In this document: in pieces, positions 1 to 5,726 of the stretch
Position numbering within the stretch: the first letter of the stretch is position 1
How the letters are laid out: each line of letters opens with the position of its first letter
Source: Woeseiaceae bacterium
GTDB taxonomy: Bacteria > Pseudomonadota > Gammaproteobacteria > Steroidobacterales > Woeseiaceae
Reading direction: 5' to 3'
Assembly: GCA_022866645.1 (NCBI GenBank)
Contig: JALHUQ010000040.1
Span: 1-9,277, forward strand
DNA length: 9,277 bases
Position numbers and translations under genes: made by a program
The notes under the pieces: generated by a model
Seen by the model: the letters and a program-made list of their open reading frames with translations, nothing else
Told to the model about the DNA's origin: nothing
The model's database searches: none

Positions 1-386
1 AAACAACCCACACGATGAATCATCAACCCGACCAAAGTCGGCACCGCGAAAACATCGAGTAGTTGCCTGAACGACGTCTTGTTGAGTCGGCTGTAGACAA
101 AAACAGCTACCGCGGCGGTTGCCAACATCCCGAAAAGACGAATTCGAATTCCATGATTCATCATTTCGCCGGCAAGCATGTGATCCATCGGCATGAACAT
201 CGCAACAATCGTGCCGCCGGCAATACCGATGATCACCGCGATCGGAAACAGCAGGTCGATGTGCGAAGCATCGATGTTGCTCGCTGTGGCATTACGACGG
301 GCGAGCGCCCAGACAATCAATATGGCGACAATAAAGATCAACCCGAACGGCGTTACCCAGTTATTGGAGTCGAAGTGCGAATACAT
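1..386 (-). CDS. Divergent Lgt-like (prolipoprotein diacylglyceryl transferase-related) membrane protein, N-terminal part
   Basis: Partial gene: the 3' end lies outside the window and 128 residues are visible. The start is ATG at 386-384, preceded by GAGGA (394-398) with a 7-base spacer. Hydrophobic segments lie at about residues 13-29, 45-65 and 84-98, with a fourth beginning near 112. The pattern resembles Lgt: a GL-x-F helix followed by ARR, then a basic loop, then HG at 78-79, then a helix with an YSR turn, then a D-x-x-A-V-P helix ending in HRVGC (124-128), which matches the L-G-R-I-G stretch holding the essential Arg of Lgt. Differences from true Lgt are visible: GG at 57-58 is not followed by the usual RLGY, and HG is followed by IRIR instead of GLLG. 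Lgt transfers diacylglycerol from phosphatidylglycerol to the lipobox cysteine of prolipoproteins in the inner membrane. Whether this divergent relative keeps that activity is unknown. The lipoprotein gene just upstream suggests a link. Family assignment is by eye and moderate. Confidence 0.6.
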   Translation of the reverse strand, partial: MYSHFDSNNWVTPFGLIFIVAILIVWALARRNATASNIDASHIDLLFPIAVIIGIAGGTIVAMFMPMDHMLAGEMMNHGIRIRLFGMLATAAVAVFVYSRLNKTSFRQLLDVFAVPTLVGLMIHRVGC

Positions 387-389
387 TCT

Positions 390-1085
390 TCATTCCTCAA
401 TCACAAAGTCGGCAACATCTTCCAGGAAACTCAGCACCGGCCCTTCGGCACGCGCCAGTCTGATTTGATACTCGTCATCCGCGCCGTAGATCTCAGGGTC
501 TTTAGCGTGCTTTTTCAACACCCGTTCGTACGCTCGGCGAGTTTTGTCGAGATCTTTGAATGGCTCCGATTCGCCGTCGACCATACGGAGAACCATCGTT
601 TTTTCATTCTCTTTGCTGACATGAAACACCATCCAGAATTCCGGATCGTCGGTCAGAGCATCGACTTTTCCCTTTGGCTCCCAGGTGAAGAACTGTTCTC
701 CTGCGAGCTTGGTAAGCCAGCCTTTATACAAGGCCACACCATCCGAATAAAAATTATCTGCAGAAACCTTCTCGCTCGTCGCGAGCTTTTCGTAACCGCC
801 ATATGTCGATAAATCGTACTTGTTGAGATCGGCGAGATCTCCCTGCTGGAGGCCGATACCGGTAATCAGCCAGGTACGCTTGTCGTAGGGCTCGAAAATG
901 TAAAATCCTGCGTCCGAACCGGAATTGTTCTCTAATATCGCCCAGATTCCCGTCATGTCCGGGTCTATGCGACTGCGTTCCGGGTCACCAATCGGTACTG
1001 GCATGCAGGCCAGCAGGCCGGCAAAGATGGGAATAATCAGCAGCATCAGCGCGACACCGCTGAGTGTTCTTGATCTCGAAGTCAT
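390..1085 (-). CDS. Predicted lipoprotein of unknown function
   Basis: The protein has 231 residues. The start ATG at 1085-1083 has a strong GGAGG site (1093-1097) with a 7-base spacer. The N-terminus is a lipoprotein signal: basic MTSRSR, a hydrophobic stretch at residues 8-26, then the lipobox LLAC with Cys27 as the lipidation site. Residue +2 is Met, not Asp, so outer-membrane sorting is expected if Lol rules apply. The mature part is soluble, rich in charged residues and in Trp/Tyr/Phe. It begins with a PIGDPERSRIDP stretch followed by TGIW, has no cysteine and no further membrane segment, and ends acidic (DFVIEE). I do not recognise a functional domain. It is followed after 3 bases by the Lgt-like gene, whose ribosome binding site lies in its last codons, so the two are probably translationally coupled. 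The lipoprotein call is solid; the function is open. Confidence 0.8.
   Translation of the reverse strand: MTSRSRTLSGVALMLLIIPIFAGLLACMPVPIGDPERSRIDPDMTGIWAILENNSGSDAGFYIFEPYDKRTWLITGIGLQQGDLADLNKYDLSTYGGYEKLATSEKVSADNFYSDGVALYKGWLTKLAGEQFFTWEPKGKVDALTDDPEFWMVFHVSKENEKTMVLRMVDGESEPFKDLDKTRRAYERVLKKHAKDPEIYGADDEYQIRLARAEGPVLSFLEDVADFVIEE
394..398 (-). promoter_or_regulatory. Ribosome binding site of the Lgt-like gene, inside the lipoprotein gene
   Basis: On the minus strand this reads GAGGA, 7 bases before the ATG at 386. It overlaps the last sense codons of the lipoprotein gene, whose TGA (392-390) is 3 bases before the next ATG. The arrangement fixes the start of the Lgt-like protein and points to coupled translation. 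Confidence 0.6.
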
Positions 1086-1315
1086 AATGCGTCCTCCAGT
1101 TCACTTTTCAGGCGACAAAGCATGAACGCCACTCTGTGCGTCCTTCAAGCAAGGCGCCTGAGGAAACGCTGATTATGCGCTGATGTCGCCGTAATACATC
1201 GCCGCCAGCAGCGGTATCTGTATTTAATGACCAAAACCTCAGCAAAGTTATCTATGTGAATTCTTCACCAACGGCCGCGACTTTCTGCAGTCGTGATCGA
1301 TTCACATTCTTCGCC

Positions 1316-1331
1316 GGTTCTCGCAAGAACC
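1316..1331. repeat. Perfect 6-base inverted repeat (hairpin)
   Basis: GGTTCT at 1316-1321 and AGAACC at 1326-1331 are exact inverted copies separated by the 4-base loop CGCA. There is no T-run on either side, so it is not a standard intrinsic terminator. It lies about 105 bases beyond the lyase stop codon and could be an RNA hairpin or a protein-binding site. Confidence 0.4.
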
Positions 1332-1367
1332 AGATATGCAAGAACTTCACGTCGACCTCATCCGATT

Positions 1368-1395
1368 CGTCGGCAGGATATTTTTCCCGCCGACG
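1368..1395 (-). terminator. Possible terminator-like hairpin after the racemase/lyase unit
   Basis: CGTCGGC (1368-1374) pairs with GCCGACG (1389-1395). Two further G-C pairs (1376-1377 with 1386-1387) follow after one A/C mismatch, leaving an 8-base loop that holds the only T-run. It starts about 41 bases downstream of the lyase stop codon (minus strand). The stem is GC-rich, but no T-tract follows it in the direction of transcription. It is therefore a weak candidate for an intrinsic terminator and may be a transcript-end or mRNA-stabilising hairpin. Confidence 0.35.
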
Positions 1396-1436
1396 TTAAT
1401 GCCGCGCAACAGTGCAACAAACGTCTTCATTGGCCG

Positions 1437-2435
1437 CTACAAAGTTAGAACGTCAGAGTAAGCAAACAGGCCAGCGGAGCCCCCCGTATGCAGGAACACT
1501 ACTTTCTGTCCCGCGGTGAATCGACCTTGCCGAATGTAGTCGATCAGTCCGGCTAATGCTTTGCCGCTGTAAACCGGGTCAAACAAAAGGCCTTCGAAAC
1601 GGGCCAGCATCAAAACGGCTTCATTCATCGATTCAGTCGGCACACCGTAGCCAGGACCGATGTAATTGCAATCGGCGATGATATCTTCACGCACCACACA
1701 ATCTGGCACACCGGCGAGCTCCGCCGTTTCGACAGCCAGTTTGTAAACGCGTTCTTCCTGGACAATCTGCGGCGCATTAACGCCGATACCCAGGATGGGC
1801 AAATCGCTGCCGCTGCCGCGCAATCCAACCACGAGACCCGCATGCGTGCCCGCGCTGCCGGTCGCCGACACGATGTGATCAATCTTGAGATCCCGCTCTG
1901 CAAATTGCTCAAGCAATTCAATGCCGCAGCCCACATAACCCAATGCCCCTACCGGATTGGAGGCGCCTCCCGGTATGTAGTAAGGCCGACCGCCCTTACT
2001 GCGAATCTCGGCAGCGACCTCTTCCATTGCGACGACGAAATCCGTCCCTGCGGGGTACTCACGAAGATTGGCACCGAAAATTCGGTCGAGAAATACGTTG
2101 CCTGAGTGGGTGTAAGTTTCGCTGGGCTCGTGAACCCTATGCTCAAGCATGACTTCACATGCCATCCCGAGCTTGCACGCAGCCGCCGCCGTCTGCCGGA
2201 CGTGGTTCGACTGTATGGCGCCGACGGTGATGATCGTGTCCGCACCTTGCTGCAGCGCCTCGCCCATCGAAAATTCCAGCTTCCGGGTTTTGTTGCCGCC
2301 GGTCGCCAATCCGGTGCAGTCATCTCGCTTCACGTAGATATCCGGTCCGCCCAGATGTTCGCTCAGGCGTGGCAGATGCTCGAGTGGCGTGGGCAGATGT
2401 GCGAGCGACACGCGCGCAAATTCGGACAAGTTCAT
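1437..2435 (-). CDS. PLP-dependent D-cysteine desulfhydrase / L-cysteate sulfo-lyase family enzyme
   Basis: The protein has 332 residues, the usual length for this family (ACC deaminase-like, fold type II PLP enzymes). Visible signatures are VKRDDCTGLATGGNKTRKLEF (the last 20 residues lie at 36-55) with the PLP-binding Lys49; QSNH at 75-78, the substrate-side Ser/Asn of ACC deaminase relatives; the phosphate-binding loop TGSAGTHAGL at 192-201; PGYGVP at 261-266; DPVYSGKA at 286-293; and HTGGSAGLFAY at 316-326. DcyD turns D-cysteine into pyruvate, H2S and ammonia. The sister enzyme CuyA turns L-cysteate into pyruvate, sulfite and ammonia. The RDDCTGLATGGNKTRK form looks closer to CuyA-type sequences than to E. 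coli DcyD (RDDVTPMAMGGNKLRK), but specificity cannot be settled by eye. The ATG at 2435 was chosen over an upstream in-frame start at 2546 because AGAGGA sits 7 bases before it and the longer version would overlap the racemase gene. It forms an operon with that racemase. A cytoplasmic enzyme is expected. Confidence 0.85.
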   Translation of the reverse strand: MNLSEFARVSLAHLPTPLEHLPRLSEHLGGPDIYVKRDDCTGLATGGNKTRKLEFSMGEALQQGADTIITVGAIQSNHVRQTAAAACKLGMACEVMLEHRVHEPSETYTHSGNVFLDRIFGANLREYPAGTDFVVAMEEVAAEIRSKGGRPYYIPGGASNPVGALGYVGCGIELLEQFAERDLKIDHIVSATGSAGTHAGLVVGLRGSGSDLPILGIGVNAPQIVQEERVYKLAVETAELAGVPDCVVREDIIADCNYIGPGYGVPTESMNEAVLMLARFEGLLFDPVYSGKALAGLIDYIRQGRFTAGQKVVFLHTGGSAGLFAYSDVLTL

Positions 2436-2442
2436 GCTGTTT

Positions 2443-2448
2443 TCCTCT
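2443..2448 (-). promoter_or_regulatory. Ribosome binding site of the PLP lyase gene
   Basis: The minus strand reads AGAGGA, 7 bases before the ATG at 2435, within the 19-base gap after the racemase stop. It decides the start in favour of 2435 over the longer in-frame opening at 2546. Confidence 0.75.
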
Positions 2449-2454
2449 TTGGTT

Positions 2455-3168
2455 TCAAAAGTCGTCGCTACCCAAGGCCAACGCGACTGTCTTTTTAGCA
2501 AGCACATCGGTCGATGAAACCAGTGTGACATCGAACATCGATTCATTCAGCACCAACGGAAACTCGGTGCACGCGGCGATCAATATTTTCGCGCCACGAC
2601 CGATCAGTCTGTCGGCAAGATCACGCAGGCCTTTCGCGACATCCTGAGACCGGTCACCCGCTTTGATTTTTTCGACCAGACGCATAGTCTCGGCCAGTTC
2701 ATCCGGCGTTTGCGCAATAACAGCCCGGTCAGCATCAGCCAACGCTTGCTGGTAAAGGCCAGCGGTGAAACATCCGGGCGTCGTCATAAGCCCAACCGCA
2801 CTTTGCTCGCCACTGCGGCATAGCGCGGATTTCACGGACTCATCAATGATGCTCACAAAGGGTATTGTGGTCGCGGCCAGAATATCGCCCTGCCACGCGT
2901 GCGCGAGGTTACAAGGCATTACGAGAAAGTCCGCTCCCGCCGACTCGAGACGTGCCGCCATCGCTGCGATGACCGGCCCGGGATTTTCGCTCGCCCCACG
3001 CATGGCCATCTGTCGACTTGGAATGCGGGGGTTGTGTTCGATGACCATGCGTACATGGTCCTGGTCTTTACTCGCAGGCGTCGCCGCGAGCACACGCGAC
3101 ATGAAATCGACCGTTGCGTCGGGACCCATGCCCCCGATGACGCCAACCAGCTTATCGTTTTCCGACAT
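2455..3168 (-). CDS. Aspartate/glutamate racemase family protein
   Basis: The protein has 237 residues, the usual size for the Asp/Glu racemase superfamily (RacX, YgeA and aspartate racemases). From the ATG at 3168 the order is: VGVIGGMGPDAT at 8-19, the N-terminal family signature; MPCNLAH at 84-90 with the first catalytic Cys86; GLMTTPG at 126-132, opening the second half; and AACTEFPL at 198-205 with the second catalytic Cys200. Both cysteines of the PLP-independent two-base racemisation are present. The first motif is CNLAH where CNTAH is usual, a change next to the active site. Substrate is unknown: aspartate, glutamate or a broader range are possible. The PLP lyase follows after 19 bases, so the racemase may supply or remove one enantiomer of the lyase substrate. 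An in-frame TTG at 3183 would add five residues. I prefer the ATG, although its GAGG lies only 2 bases upstream and so does not settle the matter. Confidence 0.85.
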   Translation of the reverse strand: MSENDKLVGVIGGMGPDATVDFMSRVLAATPASKDQDHVRMVIEHNPRIPSRQMAMRGASENPGPVIAAMAARLESAGADFLVMPCNLAHAWQGDILAATTIPFVSIIDESVKSALCRSGEQSAVGLMTTPGCFTAGLYQQALADADRAVIAQTPDELAETMRLVEKIKAGDRSQDVAKGLRDLADRLIGRGAKILIAACTEFPLVLNESMFDVTLVSSTDVLAKKTVALALGSDDF

Positions 3169-3191
3169 TGCCTCGCCGCTCAATCTGACCG

Positions 3192-3223
3192 ACGGATATC
3201 TTACACGGATAGGTCTATTCCGT
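3192..3223. repeat. Three-copy half-site array upstream of the racemase gene
   Basis: ACGGATA occurs at 3192-3198 and again at 3205-3211 (13-base period), followed by an inverted, one-base-longer copy TATTCCGT at 3216-3223. On the minus strand, the inner copies make ACGGA-n9-TCCGT, with a second TCCGT just downstream. The array lies 24 to 55 bases before the racemase ATG, where an operator would be expected. A weak -10-like TAAGAT lies between the two direct copies on the minus strand. Which regulator would bind is unknown. Confidence 0.35.
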
Positions 3224-3234
3224 TGGGGCTTTGC

Positions 3235-3264
3235 GCGTTCCGTCTGCCGCAGTGCGCGGAATGC
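3235..3264 (-). other. Hairpin downstream of modC
   Basis: GCGTTCCG (3235-3242) pairs with CGGAATGC (3257-3264) over 8 bases with one G-T pair and a 14-base loop. It lies 29 to 58 bases past the modC stop, in the 124-base gap before the racemase ATG. No T-run follows on the minus strand, so termination here is uncertain. It could separate the mod unit from the racemase/lyase unit or only stabilise the modC mRNA end. Confidence 0.25.
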
Positions 3265-3292
3265 TGGCCACGTGATGGACGGACATCCCGCA

Positions 3293-4309
3293 TCAGCGGC
3301 GAACGGTAACCGACTTTATTTGAGCGTAAACCTTGTCACCGACTTGCAACTTCAGTTGCTGCAATGATCGTCTGGTAATACGCGCAACGAGTATGTCGTC
3401 ACCCAGGTTCAATCGAACCAACTCAGTCGATGACGACTCTGTCGCCGTCGCAATAATGACAGCGGGCAGTATATTCAGAATGGTGCTCGATTCTGCTCGG
3501 GATCGACTCAAGCTGATATCACTGGCACTGATTCTCAAACGGACCGTGGATGGATCATGGCATCCGGGCGCCCATATCTCGCCGCCCGAAAAGCCAAACA
3601 GTGTCAGGTCAAATTCGTCGTCGTAACGAGACTGGCTTACGTCAATAACCGTACCGGCATTCCGACCGCCCAGCTGCGGGAGGTCTATTCGCGTTAACGT
3701 CTCTCGCAGGCCACCTTCCGCAACAAGCCTGCCGTCGTCGAGCACCAGCAGGTGATCACTGAGTCGGCAGATCTCATCAATGTTGTGACTAACATAAATA
3801 ATCGGCACCGAGGTTTCAGCATGCAGTCGATCGAGAAAAGGCAACACTTCATTTCGCCGCCGCTCGTCCAGCGCGGACAAGGGTTCGTCCATCAGTATCA
3901 GTCGCGGCGATTGGCACAGGGCGCGAGCTATCGAAACCCTTTGTGCCTCTCCCCCCGACAAATCTTTAGTCGAGCGGTCAAGCAGGCCTTCAACCTCCAG
4001 CAATCTTGCAACGTCGTCGACCGTATCAATTGCTGCCGGATTTCGCCGCATTCCGAATTCGATATTCTTCCGAACCGTCAGGTGCGGAAATAACTGCGGC
4101 TCCTGAAACACATAGCCGATGCGGCGCTTGTGTACGGCAGTCGCAGATGTTTCGGAGTGCTCAAGGCCCGCTATGCAGCGCAGTAGAGTTGTCTTGCCTG
4201 ACCCCGACTCACCGAATACGCCGGTGATGCCCGTTGCCGGAATGTGCGTGTCGACTTCGAGGTGGAAGTCGCCCTTCTGAATAGAATATTTCAGCTGAAT
4301 ATCATTCAT
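3293..4309 (-). CDS. modC: Molybdate ABC transporter ATP-binding protein ModC
   Basis: The protein has 338 residues, close to typical ModC (about 350). It is the cytoplasmic ATPase that powers molybdate import through ModB. In order: Walker A GESGSGKT at 33-40, Q-loop Gln69 in FQEPQLFPH, ABC signature LSGGE at 117-121, Walker B LILMDE at 137-142, D-loop SALD at 145-148 and switch His175. The C-terminal third (about 265-336) fits a molybdate-binding TOBE domain: it has the ISLSRSRAESSTILNILPA stretch typical of ModC and a LGDDILVARIT strand. I chose the ATG at 4309, which shares its A with the modB stop (TGATG). A TTG at 4321 would add four residues and overlap modB by 13 bases. It is the last gene of the modABC group, followed by a 124-base gap to the racemase. 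No ModE site or Moco riboswitch was noticed. The assignment is firm. Confidence 0.95.
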   Translation of the reverse strand: MNDIQLKYSIQKGDFHLEVDTHIPATGITGVFGESGSGKTTLLRCIAGLEHSETSATAVHKRRIGYVFQEPQLFPHLTVRKNIEFGMRRNPAAIDTVDDVARLLEVEGLLDRSTKDLSGGEAQRVSIARALCQSPRLILMDEPLSALDERRRNEVLPFLDRLHAETSVPIIYVSHNIDEICRLSDHLLVLDDGRLVAEGGLRETLTRIDLPQLGGRNAGTVIDVSQSRYDDEFDLTLFGFSGGEIWAPGCHDPSTVRLRISASDISLSRSRAESSTILNILPAVIIATATESSSTELVRLNLGDDILVARITRRSLQQLKLQVGDKVYAQIKSVTVRR

Positions 4310-4971
4310 CACGATTGCCAACGGCGATTAATGATGAACATGCCGAATAATGTGACGAAGGCGAATGCGATGAGCACTATCGATAGTTGGTGCGCCGCCT
4401 GGTAATTAAGCGTTTCAACCTGATCGTAGATTGCGATGGAAACAACGCGCGTTTCGCCTGGGATGTTGCCGCCAACCATTAATACGACGCCAAACTCCCC
4501 TAGTGTGTGTGCAAAACTTAAGACGGCTGCGCTAACAAAACCTCTTGCGGACAAGGGCACGGCGACCGAAAAGAACGCATCCAGCTTCGACGCGCCGAGC
4601 GTCCATGCGGCCTCAAGATGCTTCCTCGACAAGGACTCGAACGCGTTTTGCATGGGTTGAACAGCAAACGGCAGACTGTAAATACAGGATGCAATCACGA
4701 GTCCCGCAAACGAAAACGTCAATGTCTCCCCGGTCAATTGCACCCACCAGCTGCCGATAGCGCCGTGCGGCCCCAATAGAATAAGCAAATAGAATCCGAG
4801 CACTGTCGGTGGCAATACAATTGGCATTGCCACAATTGCCTGGACGACGGCTTGCCAACGCGAGCGGTTTTGCGACAGCCACCAGGACAATGGCGTGCCG
4901 AGGACGATCAGAATTAGCGCCGTCACAAACGCAAGTTTTGCAGATAGCCAGAGTGGCGCCAGGTCCATCAT
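4309..4971 (-). CDS. modB: Molybdate ABC transporter permease ModB
   Basis: The protein has 220 residues, the normal length for ModB, the inner-membrane channel of the molybdate importer. About five hydrophobic segments are visible, at roughly 10-32, 43-66, 86-106, 140-165 and 196-213. The cytoplasmic coupling loop carries the EAA motif at 120-122 followed by W-T-L-G-A-S, the surface that docks on ModC. The segment PIVLPPTVLGFYLL (50-63) is characteristic of ModB-type permeases, as is HTLGEFGVVLMVGGNIPG near 155-172. The start has two adjacent ATGs, at 4971 and 4968. The first overlaps the modA stop by 4 bases (ATGA) and the second by 1 (TGATG); either implies coupled translation. The stop overlaps the modC start by one base. 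Confidence 0.95.
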   Translation of the reverse strand: MMDLAPLWLSAKLAFVTALILIVLGTPLSWWLSQNRSRWQAVVQAIVAMPIVLPPTVLGFYLLILLGPHGAIGSWWVQLTGETLTFSFAGLVIASCIYSLPFAVQPMQNAFESLSRKHLEAAWTLGASKLDAFFSVAVPLSARGFVSAAVLSFAHTLGEFGVVLMVGGNIPGETRVVSIAIYDQVETLNYQAAHQLSIVLIAFAFVTLFGMFIINRRWQS

Positions 4972-5726
4972 TCAGGAACCGTGTAGCCGCGGCGCTGCAG
5001 AATGGCAGCCACCTGTGGCGTTTGCAGGAAGTCCATGAACTGTTGCGCCGCGACGAGGCTCATTGAATTACGCAGCAATACAGCTTGCTGATCGATCGCG
5101 CCGTGCATAGTCCCAGGTACTTTCCACGAACAACTACCGGCAAGCGGCAACCCTTCCGCAATCTGTGACGATGCGATCAATCCCAGTGTCGCATTGCCGC
5201 TAACAACGAATTGCAGGGTCTGTGAGATGTTTTCACCGTACACCATTCGTGCCACTGCGTCGTCGAACACACCAGCAGCCTGTAGAAACTCTTTTGCTGC
5301 CTGACCATACGGCGCCGTTGCAGGATTCGCGATGGCGATTCGTCGATACGCCCCCGATTTTAGAGCTTCAAAACAGTCTTTATTGGTGAGTGCGCTGTCC
5401 GCCGACCACAACACCAGCGATCCGGTTGCATAGGTCACTCGCGATCCACTGACGGCCACGCCATCAGTCTCCAGAAGCTGCGGGCGCAGGGCATCCGCTG
5501 CGAGAAAAATATCGTACGGCGCACCATTCAGGATTTGCGCGTACAGATTTCCTGTTGAACCCGAACTTATGCGGACTGGAGTTTGCGTGGTCTTGGTAAA
5601 CTCGGTCGCGATCAGCTCCGCTGTTGCTCGAAAATTGCTGGCAACGGCGATAGTCAAGCCTTCATCCGCGACGGAACCCAGCGGTAGCAGAATCACAAAC
5701 ACGAGGGCGGATCGAAAAACGCTCAC
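4968..5726 (-). CDS. modA: Molybdate-binding periplasmic protein ModA (Azotobacter-type)
   Basis: The protein has 252 residues with a Sec signal peptide: FRSALVFVILLPLGSVA with likely cleavage after Ala20 (SVA/DE). The mature protein is a periplasmic binding protein that captures molybdate, and possibly tungstate, for ModBC. Visible ligand-site elements are ASNF at 29-32, the SSGSTGNLYAQI stretch at 54-65, PYDIFLAAD at 70-78 and NPATAPYG in the middle. Near the C-terminal hinge the sequence is GNATLGLIASSQI, where E. coli-like ModA has a Tyr-containing LG-x-VY segment. The version here resembles the Azotobacter ModA class, which uses different oxyanion contacts. The start is GTG at 5726, overlapping the glcB stop by 4 bases (GTGA). 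No other start would keep the signal peptide and no clear Shine-Dalgarno site is seen, so translation probably depends on glcB. The overlap with modB downstream is also direct. Confidence 0.93.
   Translation of the reverse strand: MSVFRSALVFVILLPLGSVADEGLTIAVASNFRATAELIATEFTKTTQTPVRISSGSTGNLYAQILNGAPYDIFLAADALRPQLLETDGVAVSGSRVTYATGSLVLWSADSALTNKDCFEALKSGAYRRIAIANPATAPYGQAAKEFLQAAGVFDDAVARMVYGENISQTLQFVVSGNATLGLIASSQIAEGLPLAGSCSWKVPGTMHGAIDQQAVLLRNSMSLVAAQQFMDFLQTPQVAAILQRRGYTVPE

Larger units (their letters stand above)
1086..1436. other. Non-coding gap between the lyase gene and the lipoprotein gene
   Basis: This 351-base stretch separates two minus-strand genes. It has no open frame with a credible start and ribosome binding site. 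It contains the Shine-Dalgarno site of the lipoprotein gene (1093-1097) and two inverted repeats (1316-1331 and 1368-1395). It should also hold the promoter of the lipoprotein/Lgt-like pair, but I find no convincing -35/-10 pair by eye. No transposon ends, tRNA or long direct repeats are seen. Confidence 0.6.

Noticed and set aside
63..812. Long plus-strand open frame opposite the lipoprotein and Lgt-like genes
   Set aside because: It is antisense to two genes with good ribosome binding sites, a clear lipobox and membrane segments. Its translation has no recognisable motif and looks like shadow sequence.
1086..1260. Promoter for the lipoprotein gene
   Set aside because: Candidates such as TTGCTG with TACAGA at 17 bases match only half of each consensus hexamer, so no site is reported.
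2436..2546. Longer N-terminus for the PLP lyase
   Set aside because: The extra 37 residues do not resemble the family, would overlap the racemase gene, and lie upstream of the AGAGGA site that serves the ATG at 2435.
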